From Egibacteraceae bacterium (lineage in GTDB: Bacteria; Actinomycetota; Nitriliruptoria; Euzebyales; Egibacteraceae): DNA of 64,000 nt. Every line of letters starts with the position of its first letter. Position 1 is the stretch's first letter. Where the stretch lies: assembly GCA_030447925.1 (NCBI GenBank), contig JAUJNX010000003.1:1-64000 (forward strand). The letters run 5' to 3'. Below are positions 45,819 through 54,426 of this stretch, piece by piece. The notes under the pieces are model-generated. The model searched no databases, was not told the origin of the DNA, and saw nothing but the letters and a program-made list of their open reading frames with translations. The translations under genes were made by a program, and so were the position numbers.

Positions 45819-48322
45819 AGGTCCGGCCCCAGATCGAGTCCGGGGCCGGCCGCGTACAGCTCGTACTGCCCGGCGATCACCTCGGCGCGCGCGTCGAGGG
45901 GCATGGTCGGCCCTTCGGGGCCCCACTCGATCTGCGGTGTGTCGGGGTCATGGCCGGGCGGTCCGAAAGGGGGCGGCTCCGCCAGTTCGCGGAATGCGAC
46001 GGTGTCGGACGGCAACGCGCTGGCGCTGCCGTCCGGGCCGGTGACCAGCAGCGCGGGCGTGTCCGGCTGGAGCGCCGACTGGACCGCTGGCGGTTCGGGC
46101 AGCCGCTGCCACTGCCGATCAGGCAGGTGCTGCAGCGCGGCCCTGGCGCCGGCGGGGTCGGTGACCAGTACGACGTCGCCGGGGGTGATGGGGCCGCTGG
46201 CGGTCAGGAATTCTTGAGCCATCGTGGCGAGCGGCTCGAGCCGCTCGTCGGGATCCCACACGCCCAGCTCCCACGCCAGCGCGGCGGCGGCCTCGGCGGG
46301 ATCCAGCTGCTCACCGGGGGTCTCGCGCAGCTCGGCGAGGTAGCTGCCCACCACCGTCGCCGACAAGGTGAGCGTGTGGGCGTGGCGCAGCACGTCCGGG
46401 GCGACGGGCTTGAGGATGTCGACCTGGTAGCCGGCGTCGGGCAGGGCCGCCTCCGACGGCTCAGGCTGGCTGGCGGTCAGCGCCGTGGCCGCGTCGACCT
46501 CGCGCATGCCGTCTTCAGCCCAGGCGAGGGTGGTCGCGTCAGCGTCGGGGGCGGTGACGAGGAACACGTCGCCGAGCGCCACGGGCCGGACGCCGGTGTC
46601 GTGGTAGCCGCTGGCCAAGCTCCGGTAGGGCTGGACGTAACGCTCCGGCTCGTCGGTCCCGCCCAGGTCGGCGGCGAGTTGGGCGGCGACGACCGGCAGG
46701 TCGGCAGGCTGCCCCGCTGCCCGCGCACGCTCGGCGTCCTCGGCGAGCAGCGCCGCGGGGATCGCGAAGGTGTGGGCCAAGGTCAACGGGCGGTCGTCGG
46801 CGGTGCCGGGCTGGGCGTGCCAGACCTGGACGTGGTAGTCGCCGGACGCGGGCATGGAGTACCTCGCTTGGTCGGGGCTTGACGGGGCGAGTGATTCCGG
46901 CGGAATCACAGGCGCGGCGAGCTCGGCGACGTGGCGGCGGAGCTGGAAGGCGAACTCGCGGCGGGTCAGGCGGAGCCACTCGTTGAGGTCGCCGTGGTCG
47001 GGGGTGACGGCGGTGATCCGGCCGGGTACCGCCCTGCCCGCGGCGAGGAGGTCGGCGAGGTTGGCCGTCGCGGTACGGCCGGCATCGTCGTCATCGAACG
47101 CCAGCACCAGCCGCCGGGACGGGTAGCGGTCCAGCAGCGCATGGGCGACGTGCTCATCGGGCAGACCGGCGGACAGCACAGCAGCGGCCGCGTAGCCGGC
47201 CTGCGCTGCCGACAGCGCGTCCAGCTGCCCCTCGCACACCAGCACCACGTCGGGGTCGACCTCCGGCCCGGGTGGGCGGATGAACGCGACCCTTGGCGAG
47301 GCACCAGCGAGCCGTTCGGCGACGTTGTCGTAGCGGCGCTCTTCAGCGGGGGCGAGGTAGCGCGCCTGGAGGTAGATCGGCGTGTCCCAGCCGCCGACCA
47401 CCGGCATGACGATGGCGGGGCCGCGACGAGGAAGCCCCGAGGGGCGCGACAGCAGCGCTGGGCCAGGGTCATAGCCCACCCGGTTGGCGCGCAGCACGGG
47501 CTCCTCGAGCCCGCGGCGGGCCAGGAACGCCCGGCCCGGCATCCCCACGCTGTCCCATAGCAGGCTCTCGCAGCGCTCGACGTACCGGGCGACCGCCGCG
47601 CGGGAATCCGCCGTGGGCGCGGGGGCGGGCGCTGGCGGGATGGGACGAGGGCCGCTGGTCGGCGCGGCGCCGAGTCGGTCGGTGAGGTAGGCGAACGCCT
47701 GACTGGTGTCGATCCCTTGCACGGCCATGACCAAATCGATCGCGGTGCCGCCGGCGCCGCAGCTGAAGCACTTCCACCGCTGGGTGCCGTTGGCGGTGCG
47801 GATGCTCACCGGCGGGGTCCTGCCGGTCTGCGGGCCGTGCTGAGGTGACGGGCAAGGCCAGGTGCGCGACCGCCCGCGGCCGCGGCCTCCGCGTACCAGC
47901 TCGTCGGCGAGCTGGGGCAGGTCGAAAGAGGACAGCAGCACGTCACGCGAAACCCGTGGCCGAGCGGGCGGGGCCGGCTGCTCGGCGGCGCCGTCGCCTG
48001 CCTGCATCTCGTCGGCCAGGTCGTCAAGCAGGCGCAGCGCCTCGGGGAAGGCCCGCTGCTGAGTGGCCATGACCAGATCGATGGCGGTGCCGTGCTCGCC
48101 GCAGGTGCGGCACTTCCAGCGCTGGACGCCGTCGCCGCCGCGGAACACCCCGATGCTGGGGCGCCGGTCGGCGGCGGGGTGGCCGGGCGCCGGGCACGGC
48201 CAGCGGCGCCTGCTGCCCGCGCCGCTGGCGGCGCCGAGGAACCGGTCGGCCGCGACGGCGAGGTCCACGCGGGCGAGGACCTCGCGGCGGTCGGGCCCTC
48301 GAGCCGGTGCTGCGCGCGTCAC
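45815..48322 (-). CDS. DnaG-like primase with two CHC2 zinc fingers
   Basis: 835 residues from GTG 48322. Two zinc-finger modules follow each other: CPAPGH...WKCRTCGEHGTAIDLVM (about residues 44-95) and CPSPQH...WKCFSCGAGGTAIDLVM (about 157-205). The TOPRIM core follows: VVLVCEGQLDALSAAQAGYA with the catalytic Glu and RLVLAFDDDDAGRTATANLA with the Asp pair (about 360-410). The C-terminal 350 residues are unlike chromosomal DnaG. Such primases serve plasmids and conjugative elements. The gene lies in a minus-strand run with an M15 peptidase and a relaxase, all joined by 4-base overlaps. Confidence 0.88.
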   Translation of the reverse strand: MTRAAPARGPDRREVLARVDLAVAADRFLGAASGAGSRRRWPCPAPGHPAADRRPSIGVFRGGDGVQRWKCRTCGEHGTAIDLVMATQQRAFPEALRLLDDLADEMQAGDGAAEQPAPPARPRVSRDVLLSSFDLPQLADELVRGGRGRGRSRTWPCPSPQHGPQTGRTPPVSIRTANGTQRWKCFSCGAGGTAIDLVMAVQGIDTSQAFAYLTDRLGAAPTSGPRPIPPAPAPAPTADSRAAVARYVERCESLLWDSVGMPGRAFLARRGLEEPVLRANRVGYDPGPALLSRPSGLPRRGPAIVMPVVGGWDTPIYLQARYLAPAEERRYDNVAERLAGASPRVAFIRPPGPEVDPDVVLVCEGQLDALSAAQAGYAAAAVLSAGLPDEHVAHALLDRYPSRRLVLAFDDDDAGRTATANLADLLAAGRAVPGRITAVTPDHGDLNEWLRLTRREFAFQLRRHVAELAAPVIPPESLAPSSPDQARYSMPASGDYHVQVWHAQPGTADDRPLTLAHTFAIPAALLAEDAERARAAGQPADLPVVAAQLAADLGGTDEPERYVQPYRSLASGYHDTGVRPVALGDVFLVTAPDADATTLAWAEDGMREVDAATALTASQPEPSEAALPDAGYQVDILKPVAPDVLRHAHTLTLSATVVGSYLAELRETPGEQLDPAEAAAALAWELGVWDPDERLEPLATMAQEFLTASGPITPGDVVLVTDPAGARAALQHLPDRQWQRLPEPPAVQSALQPDTPALLVTGPDGSASALPSDTVAFRELAEPPPFGPPGHDPDTPQIEWGPEGPTMPLDARAEVIAGQYELYAAGPGLDLGPDL

Positions 48323-48997
48323 CGCGCTCCTCCCGCGTCGGTGCCGAACTCCCAGTGCCAGGGCTCCTCCTTGCCGCCGCCCTGGCGCGCCCAGTGGGGG
48401 TTGTGCCAGCCGAAGGCGGGCGCGTTGGCCTGCATCCAGTCGTGCGGGGCGGTGCCGAAGTCGTTGATCCCGCCGCCGAGGTCCAGCGCCAGGCCCCAGC
48501 CGTGGTTGGAGGTGCCAGGTGTGGCGGCCATGTGGCAGGCGCCGCGGTCGCACCAGGACGCCTTGAGCCGCACCTGGTCGTCGTAGGAGCGGTAGCTGTC
48601 GGTGATGCTGATGCCGCTGCCGAACCGGGCGCGGTAGGCGGCGTCCAGCTGGGCGAACGCCGCGGCGGCGTCGCAGCGCAGCCGCTGCTCACCGGACGGG
48701 TCGATGGGGCACAGCGCCTCGGCGGGGATCCGGCCGTTGGCGTGGTCGCCCCAGGCGCCTGGGCCGGAGGCCGGCTGGGGCTCGGCGGGCTGGGCATAGC
48801 CGTCGGCGATCGCCAGGACCCGGTCGGCGTAGCCCATCCCGGCGGCGGGGTTGCCGGGCCCGGCGTTGTAGGAGGCGACCGCGGTGCGCAGGTCGGTGTC
48901 GGCGCCGAGGTGGCACAGGTAGCCGGCGGCCGCCTGGATCGCGTCGGCAGGGTCATAGACGTTGGCGACCCCGTCGCCGTTGCCGTCGACGCCGTAG
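48319..48997 (-). pseudogene. M15 (VanY-type) peptidase with the end of a transglycosylase-like part, 5' end cut by IS481
   Basis: Open frame from the IS481 border. First YGVDGNGDGVANVYDPADAI and LRTAVASYNAGPGNPAAG, the C-terminal half of lytic-transglycosylase domains in actinobacterial cell-wall hydrolases. Then ISITDSYRSYDDQVRLKASW, SNHGWGLALDLGGGIND (metal-binding SxHxxGxAxD) and EEPWHWEFG (catalytic Glu, His), a D,D-carboxypeptidase/dipeptidase of family M15. In conjugative elements such enzymes open peptidoglycan for transfer. The start and N-terminal part are missing or lie beyond the IS. Confidence 0.85.
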
Positions 48998-49002
48998 CCT
49001 AG

Positions 49003-50127
49003 GTCTTGAAGTGCACGGGTTGAGGTTGCACCTCCGCTGAGAAGCGGGTCATGGGGTGGACCATCTGGAAGCGACCAAGCGACCAGATCGGACTCACCCC
49101 ATGACCCTTGCGGAGGTTATCCACCGACGTCGGCTGGCGGTGCTGGACCACGCCGCGCGCATCTCGGTCACCGAGGCGTGCCGGGTGTCGGGCATCAGCC
49201 GTACGACCTTCTACCGCTGGCGGGACCGGGCCGCCCGCTACGGGCTGGACGCGTTGATACCCAAGCCGCGGTGCACCCCGTCCCAGCCCAACACCACCCC
49301 GCCCTGGCAGATCGAGATCGTGCTGGCCGAGGCGCTGGCCCGCCCCACCCTGGGCGCTCGCCAGCTGCTGGAACCCCTCGCCGACCGCGGCGTGCACCTG
49401 TCGGCTTCCGGCGTGCAGAAGATCCTGCGGCGGGTCAACCTCGCCACACGTGCCCAGCGAGTCGCCGCCCTGGCCCAGATCACCGCCGCCGACAGCGGCC
49501 TGGCCGCCGAGGCGGCGCTGGACGGCCCGTTCGGGTTCTGCCACTTCGCCGCCCAACCCGGCGACCTGGTCGCGCTGGACGCCTTCTACGTCGGCCAGCT
49601 CAAGGGCATCGGCAAGGTCTTCCAGCTCACCGCCGTGGACACCGCCACTCGCTGGGCCGTCGCCCAGCTGATCATCGGCGACAAGACCGCCCAGGCCGCC
49701 GCGGCCTTCCTGGACCTGGTCGTCGCCCGGCTCGCCGCGGTCGGCGTCGAGCTGACCGGCGTACTGACCGACAACGGGCCGGAGTTCATCGGCCGGGCCT
49801 TCCGCGATCACCTCGCCGACCTCGACGTCACCCACCACCGCATCCCGCCCCGGTCGCCCAACCACAACGCCGTCTGCGAACGCTTCCAAGGCACCGTCCT
49901 GGACGAGTTCTACCGGCCGGCGTTCCACCGGCAGCGGTTCGACCACCTGGGCCACCTCGACGGTCAACTCCAGGGCTGGCTGGACCGCTACAACACCCGC
50001 CGACGCAACCACAGCGACTTCATGCGCGGCCGAACGCCGCTGCAGGTCCTCACCAGCCACCTGTCGACCGCCGCCTAAGCTGCCGATCAGATGGTCCACC
50101 CGTCACCTCAACCTGTGCGCAGGTGGG
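49003..50127 (+). mobile_element. IS481-family insertion sequence
   Basis: The ends contain GGTTGAGGT (49018-49026) and its inverted copy ACCTCAACC (50105-50113), with the longer GGGTGGACCATCTG motif also repeated in inverted form further in. CCTAG borders both sides (48998-49002 and 50128-50132). This is compatible with a target duplication or with the CTAG preference known for the family. The element separates two parts of a minus-strand run. Confidence 0.85.
49101..50078 (+). CDS. IS481-family transposase
   Basis: 325 residues from ATG 49101 (an in-frame GTG at 49056 lies within the terminal repeat zone). The N-terminal helix-turn-helix is ARISVTEACRVSGISRTTFY, and the rve integrase core follows with VALDAFYVGQLKGIGKVFQL, GVLTDNGPEFIGRAFRDHLA and HNAVCERFQGTVLDEFYRPA, supplying the Asp, Asp, Glu triad. 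Intact and of normal length, so this element may be active. Confidence 0.95.
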   Translation: MTLAEVIHRRRLAVLDHAARISVTEACRVSGISRTTFYRWRDRAARYGLDALIPKPRCTPSQPNTTPPWQIEIVLAEALARPTLGARQLLEPLADRGVHLSASGVQKILRRVNLATRAQRVAALAQITAADSGLAAEAALDGPFGFCHFAAQPGDLVALDAFYVGQLKGIGKVFQLTAVDTATRWAVAQLIIGDKTAQAAAAFLDLVVARLAAVGVELTGVLTDNGPEFIGRAFRDHLADLDVTHHRIPPRSPNHNAVCERFQGTVLDEFYRPAFHRQRFDHLGHLDGQLQGWLDRYNTRRRNHSDFMRGRTPLQVLTSHLSTAA

Positions 50128-50132
50128 CCTAG

Positions 50133-51355
50133 CGGGGCGCCGGAGGGTCGGCGCGGCAAGAGGTAGGCGTCACGCGACAGGTCGCGACGGAACTGTGCCC
50201 GCCGCGAGTCGCCGCTGACGTCCTCCGGGCCCTCGGGATCGACGGTCCACCCCATCCCGCCACGATCGGCGTCGATCATGCCCTGGTAGTCGTAGGCGGA
50301 CTTGCCGTTGGCCTGCAACGTGTCCCGGATGGCCTCCAGGTCCCGCACGGTCTGCCAGGTGACCAGGCGCCGGGCGGCGTGGTTGACCGGGAGCTCCTCG
50401 TACTCCCCGAGGCGCCGCGCCTCCTTGGTCAGGGCCCTGTTGATCCCCTGCTGGAGCAACCCGGTGTAGGAGACCCACCCGAGGTGAACGAGGCGATGCC
50501 GTGGTGGGCGGTGCGGATGCCCATGGCCCGGAACTGGTCGAGCACCTCCACCTCTTGCTGGAGCCACCTGCCGGGCCTTCCCGGGTGCTGGTTGGCGAGC
50601 TTCACGACCAGCGGCGGGCGCCCCTGGTCACCGCCACGGCGCTTCACCACGCGGACGTGGCCCCTGCTCCCGCGGCCCAGCTCCCGGCCCAGCGTCGAGT
50701 CGCCGCGGTCGAGCGCCGCCACCTCGGCCGCCAGGTCCACGGGCGCCACGCGCACGTCGCGCAGGTCGGTGAAGACCGGCAGCTTCACCCCACCGGAGGT
50801 GATCGGGACCGGCACCGGAGGCCTGATGCCGTTGGACGACAGCGCGTCCCGCGAGTTCGACCGCGAGGAACCGCATCTCCGCCCCGGGAGGAGCGTCGAC
50901 CTTTCCGGACAGCTCGGCGGAGCCGGGCGTCCCGTACGTCGTGCGGTCGGTTCCGTTCACCTCGACGCTGACGCCCACGGACTACAGCGTGCGGGGGTCG
51001 GCGGACACGTGGGTCTGGCGGGGGAACAGGCGCCAGCGAACCTTGCCCGGGGTGCTGGCGTCGACCTTGATGAAGGGGTCGCCCGGGCCGGCGGTCGCGG
51101 GGACACCGGTGGTGCCGGCACCGACCTCCTGGAGCTCGTAGCAGCCGTCCCCGAAGGCGTTGCAGGCCAGGTTCTCGATGCCGTCGAGGAAGCGGTGGAC
51201 CGGACCGGGGCGCTCCCCGGCGGGGACTAGCAGGCCCGGGGGTTCGGGGTCGTCCGCCGGCGGGAGGGCGGGCGGGCCGGCCACGAGCGTCACCGGCTCG
51301 GCGGCGACGACCGGTGCCGGGTTCCGTGCAGGCGGTCGCGGTGGTGGTGCACAGG
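50133..51355 (-). pseudogene. unrecognised conjugative-element gene, broken at several points
   Basis: Read on the minus strand, the pieces are FLDGIENLACNAFGDGCYEL, VRWRLFPRQTHVSADPRTL, TAG at 50984-50982, then in the same frame SVGVSVEVNGTDRTTYGTPG. After a shift near 50860 come PVPITSGGVKLPVFTDLRDV and LAAEVAALDRGDSTLGRELG. After another near 50480 come LLQQGINRALTKEARRLGEY and YDYQGMIDADRGGMGWTVDP. The chain may be one gene with a nonsense codon and two shifts, cut at its 5' end by a transposase fragment and at its 3' end by IS481. The N-terminal part is beta-rich with two Cys and could be surface-exposed. No family recognised. Confidence 0.5.
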
Positions 51356-51850
51356 GCCCGCCGGTCGGCACGAACGCCAGCGGGCGGCCCTTGCCGTCGG
51401 CGGCGGTGTGGATCTTGGTCGTCAGCCTGCCTCGGGACCGGCCCCAAGCATGATCAACCGGCTCAGCGAACACCGGATCCTTGTGATTCGACCCAGCCCC
51501 CCTTACCGGCCGGGCGCCTGCGGCGTGCTGGTGGGCCCGCACGATCGTGGAGTCGACCCCCACCAGCCAGTCCAGATCCCCGGCCGCGTCAACCTGCGCC
51601 TGCACCGCGGCCACCACCCGGTCCCAGGTGCCGTCCCGACTCCACGTCGCGTGCCGCTTCCAGGCCGTCTGCCACGGCCCGAACCGTTCCGGCAGGTCCC
51701 GCCACGGCGACCCCGTCCGGTACTTCCACACGATCGCCGACACCACCGTGCGGTGGTCCCGGAACCGCCGGCCCGCCGATGAGCATCCGACGGCAACAAC
51801 GGCGCGGTCCGCGACCAGGCCACATCCGAAATCACCGCGCTGTCATCCAC
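51356..51850 (-). pseudogene. second IS5-type transposase, truncated
   Basis: ATG 51850 gives MDDSAVISDVAWSRTAPLLP. A shifted frame continues as VVSAIVWKYRTGSPWRDLPE, WDRVVAAVQAQVDAAGDLDW and VGVDSTIVRAHQHAAGARPV (catalytic Asp), then RSRGRLTTKIHTAADGKGRP. After FVPTGGP the similarity stops and unrelated coding sequence begins, so the second Asp and Glu are lost. It is of the same broad type as the IS5 element at 30.8 kb but not the same element. Confidence 0.8.
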
Positions 51851-51915
51851 ACCGCCCAGTCGACACCATCCCGCCGACCAAACCCCACAACCCCATCAGG
51901 AGACACGGCCTAGCG

Positions 51916-52105
51916 CTAGGAGACCGCTGAACCACGGTTCACGTTGCCGGCCGTCACGGTGTTGGCCAGGATCAGCCCGGTCCCGGGCTCGACCGCCAGG
52001 TGGGCCTTGAACCCGTCGTGATGCTGAGCGATTGACGTGTGGACGTGCCGGGAGTGCGGGTCGACGGTGGAGACCACCCATCGGTGGCCACGGCCCGGGC
52101 GGTCC
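51916..52105 (-). pseudogene. IS1182-type transposase fragment
   Basis: About 60 codons: GHRWVVSTVDPHSRHVHTSI then HDGFKAHLAVEPGTGLILAN and TVTAGNV. This is the block around the catalytic Asp (STVDPxSRH...DGFKAH) in IS1182-family transposases. Nothing else of that element is recognisable. It lies against the truncated IS5-type gene. Confidence 0.7.
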
Positions 52106-52232
52106 GCCACGTCCCCGGCTCATCGCCGGGTTCGACGTCTTGGCCGGCGACCAGGGCGAGCAGCGCGACCGCCTCTTCCTGGCATCGTGCAGCCCGGCGG
52201 CGGGTCGCCCTGACCCGCCGCCGCTCGTGGCT

Positions 52233-52577
52233 TCAGGCCGTGGTGCCGGGAGCGGGGTGGGGGCGCAGGATCTGGTCGTGCGCGGGCGGCGGGACCGCCT
52301 CGGCCTCGACCGTGACGATGCTCCCGGGAGCGCGCAGGTCGGCGGTCCGCAGGCCCTGGCCCGTCAGCTGCAGTGCCCGCTCCGCGGCGCCAAGCGCGTC
52401 GTCGGCCCGCACCGCGACGACGAGCTGCGCGGCGGCCTTGACCAGGTCGACGACCACCTCCGCCCCGGCGCCGTCAGGCAGCGCGGCGACCGCGTTCTGC
52501 AGCGCGACGGCGCGGCGCTCCAGCGTCGCCACTTCCACGCTGTCCTGCCCCAACCCCACCGTGACCCGGAACTCCAC
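52233..52577 (-). CDS. small hypothetical protein
   Basis: 114 residues, MEFRVTVGLGQDSVEVATLE then a helical Ala/Val-rich middle (VVVDLVKAAAQLVVAVRADD) and a Pro/His-rich end. No known family. Amino-acid composition is balanced and the frame clean, so it is probably real. It has no evident partner. Confidence 0.5.
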   Translation of the reverse strand: MEFRVTVGLGQDSVEVATLERRAVALQNAVAALPDGAGAEVVVDLVKAAAQLVVAVRADDALGAAERALQLTGQGLRTADLRAPGSIVTVEAEAVPPPAHDQILRPHPAPGTTA

Positions 52578-52941
52578 TGCCGCCTCCTCGCTGTAGGACC
52601 GCGGTCATACCCCCGATGGCCACGGTTCGAGCAGGTGGCGGGCGCGCGCTGCACGACCTGCGCTGCACGGCGCGGGGCTGCTGGTCCTCGAGGCCCGCCA
52701 GGAGCGGCTGAACCAGCGCGATGGCGCACCGGCGCCGCCAGCCGCTACGAGGGTCTGGTTCGCGGTGGCCTACGGGTTCCGCCGTCTGGCGACGGGCCGT
52801 CGGGTGGTGGGTCGGAAGCGCTGCCCGCATGCGGAGCGGACGGTGACAACGGGGACCCGCGCGAGCGGCGGCCCGCGAGGTCGCCGGCTGAGCCTCGGCT
52901 GGTGGAGTCTGCTGTTCGTCTGCTCGGGATGCTGGTCGGGT
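52578..52941. other. 364-base stretch without a gene
   Basis: Between the small hypothetical gene and the MocR stop. Open frames here are Arg/Pro-rich shadows. I see no hairpin or promoter that I would defend. Confidence 0.4.
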
Positions 52942-54366
52942 TCAGCGGTGGCCGGTCTGGACGTGTCGCTTCCAGGTGGCGGCCAGGTGTGCGGCGGCGT
53001 CGGCGAGTTCGGCGGCGGGGTGGTAGTAGGGGATGCGGATCGTGTCGGCCGGGCCGTTGGGGCGGGCGGCGAAGGCGTCCCCGGCGATGACCGGGGTACC
53101 GTCGCGCGCGGCACGGGTGGCGAAGGTCCGGGCGCTGGGGTGGGGCAGCCGGACCCAGAGGCTGGGGCCTCCGGCGGGTTGGGTGTAGCGCCAGCCCAGG
53201 TCGGCGTCGTCGATCGCGCGGGTGAGGGCGTGCAGGGAGGCGGTCAGCGTGCTGGTCCGCCACCGCCGGGTGTGCTCGAGGTGGTCGTCGAGCAGGGTCG
53301 CGGCGAGCAGGTGGATGGGGGTGGGGCCGCCGAGGTCCACTGCTCGGCGGCGTTGGCGGAGGTGGGCGGCCAAGGTGCGGTTGGTGTGGATCCAGCCGAT
53401 CCGCAGGCCGCCCCAGAACAGCTTGGACAGGCTGCCGATGGTGACGACGGCCGCGCTGGAGTCCAGCGACGCGAGCGGCGGCGGGATCGAGTCGTCGCGG
53501 AGGGACAGGTCGGCGAGGGTGCGGTCCTCGACCAGCGGCGTGCCGGCTGTCGAGGCGGCGGCCAGCAGCGTCTGGGCTGCGGGCAGGTCGAGCGCCGCGC
53601 CGGTGGGGTTGTGGAAGTTCGTCAGGTAGGCGACCGCCGGCGCGGCGGCCCTGATCAGGCGGGCTGCGGCGTCGCCTCGCGGCTCGGTGCCGTTGACGGG
53701 GAGCGCGACCAGACGATCCCGGGCGCGGCGGGTGACGACGTCGAGGACGCCCGGGTAGGTCAGGGCCTCGACGGCGACCGGCCGCTGTGGTCGGTGCAGC
53801 GCGTCGGCGACCAGTGACAGGGCCTGCTGCGCGCCGTTGGTGATGACGATCTCGTCGGGATGGGCATCGATGCCGTCCTGCTGGAGCTTGCGGGCCACGG
53901 CTCGCAGCAGGTCGGGGTGGCCGGCGGGGTGGTACCCGGTGCCCGCGGTCAGCTCGTCCAGACCGGGCAGCAGCGTCGCCGGGCGGGCCAGCAGGGCCAG
54001 GACGGACGGCGCGGCCGCCGGGCTGGCGATCGTGAGGTCCAGCATCACGCGCCCGCGGCTGCCGAACAGCTCGGCGAGCGGGTTGTCGGCGGCGACGCCC
54101 GTCGCGGCGCCGACCCTGGGGACGGCTCCGCGGCGCAGGACCAGCCAGCCCGCGTCGCTCAGCCGGCTGTAGGCGGCGGTCACGGTGTTGCGCGAGACGC
54201 CGAGCGTCTGCGCCAGCGCCCGCTCGGAGGGCAGCGAGTCGCCGGTCGCGAGCGCGCCGGTCTGCACGAGACCGCACAGCGCGTCGGCCAGCCGGACGGA
54301 CAGCGGGCCGGGCCCGTCCTCCCAGTCCTGCAGGCCGGCGACGAGGTGCTGCACCGGCATGCGCAT
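52942..54366 (-). CDS. MocR/PdxR-type regulator (GntR HTH plus aminotransferase-like domain)
   Basis: 474 residues from ATG 54366. The N-terminal winged helix is PLSVRLADALCGLVQTGALA then GDSLPSERALAQTLGVSRNT and YSRLSDAGWLVLRRG. A fold-type I aminotransferase domain follows with GTGYHPAGHPDLLRAVARKL, TNFHNPTGAALDLPAAQTLL and the PLP lysine in VVTIGSLSKLFWGGLRIGWI. MocR proteins sense PLP or an amino-acid adduct and control neighbouring PLP-enzyme or vitamin B6 genes. It is divergent from a PLP decarboxylase across 60 bases containing an inverted repeat, which is its likely target. Confidence 0.93.
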   Translation of the reverse strand: MRMPVQHLVAGLQDWEDGPGPLSVRLADALCGLVQTGALATGDSLPSERALAQTLGVSRNTVTAAYSRLSDAGWLVLRRGAVPRVGAATGVAADNPLAELFGSRGRVMLDLTIASPAAAPSVLALLARPATLLPGLDELTAGTGYHPAGHPDLLRAVARKLQQDGIDAHPDEIVITNGAQQALSLVADALHRPQRPVAVEALTYPGVLDVVTRRARDRLVALPVNGTEPRGDAAARLIRAAAPAVAYLTNFHNPTGAALDLPAAQTLLAAASTAGTPLVEDRTLADLSLRDDSIPPPLASLDSSAAVVTIGSLSKLFWGGLRIGWIHTNRTLAAHLRQRRRAVDLGGPTPIHLLAATLLDDHLEHTRRWRTSTLTASLHALTRAIDDADLGWRYTQPAGGPSLWVRLPHPSARTFATRAARDGTPVIAGDAFAARPNGPADTIRIPYYHPAAELADAAAHLAATWKRHVQTGHR

Positions 54367-54368
54367 CA

Positions 54369-54410
54369 GGCCAGTGTCGCACCGACTGGCCCTTGTGATC
54401 GAGGGCCAGC
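54369..54410. promoter_or_regulatory. candidate MocR operator
   Basis: GGCCAGT (54369-54375) is followed after nine bases by its inverted copy ACTGGCC (54385-54391), and a third near-copy GGCCAGC lies at 54404-54410. The group fills most of the 60-base gap between divergent mocR and the decarboxylase gene, where MocR regulators bind. Confidence 0.55.
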
Positions 54411-54426
54411 TGGTGATGCTGGGGGG

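Noticed and set aside
48327-48340. Match of a spacer (near 42534) to the conjugative region
   Set aside because: Only about 14 bases are shared and the rest differs, as expected by chance in such G+C-rich DNA.
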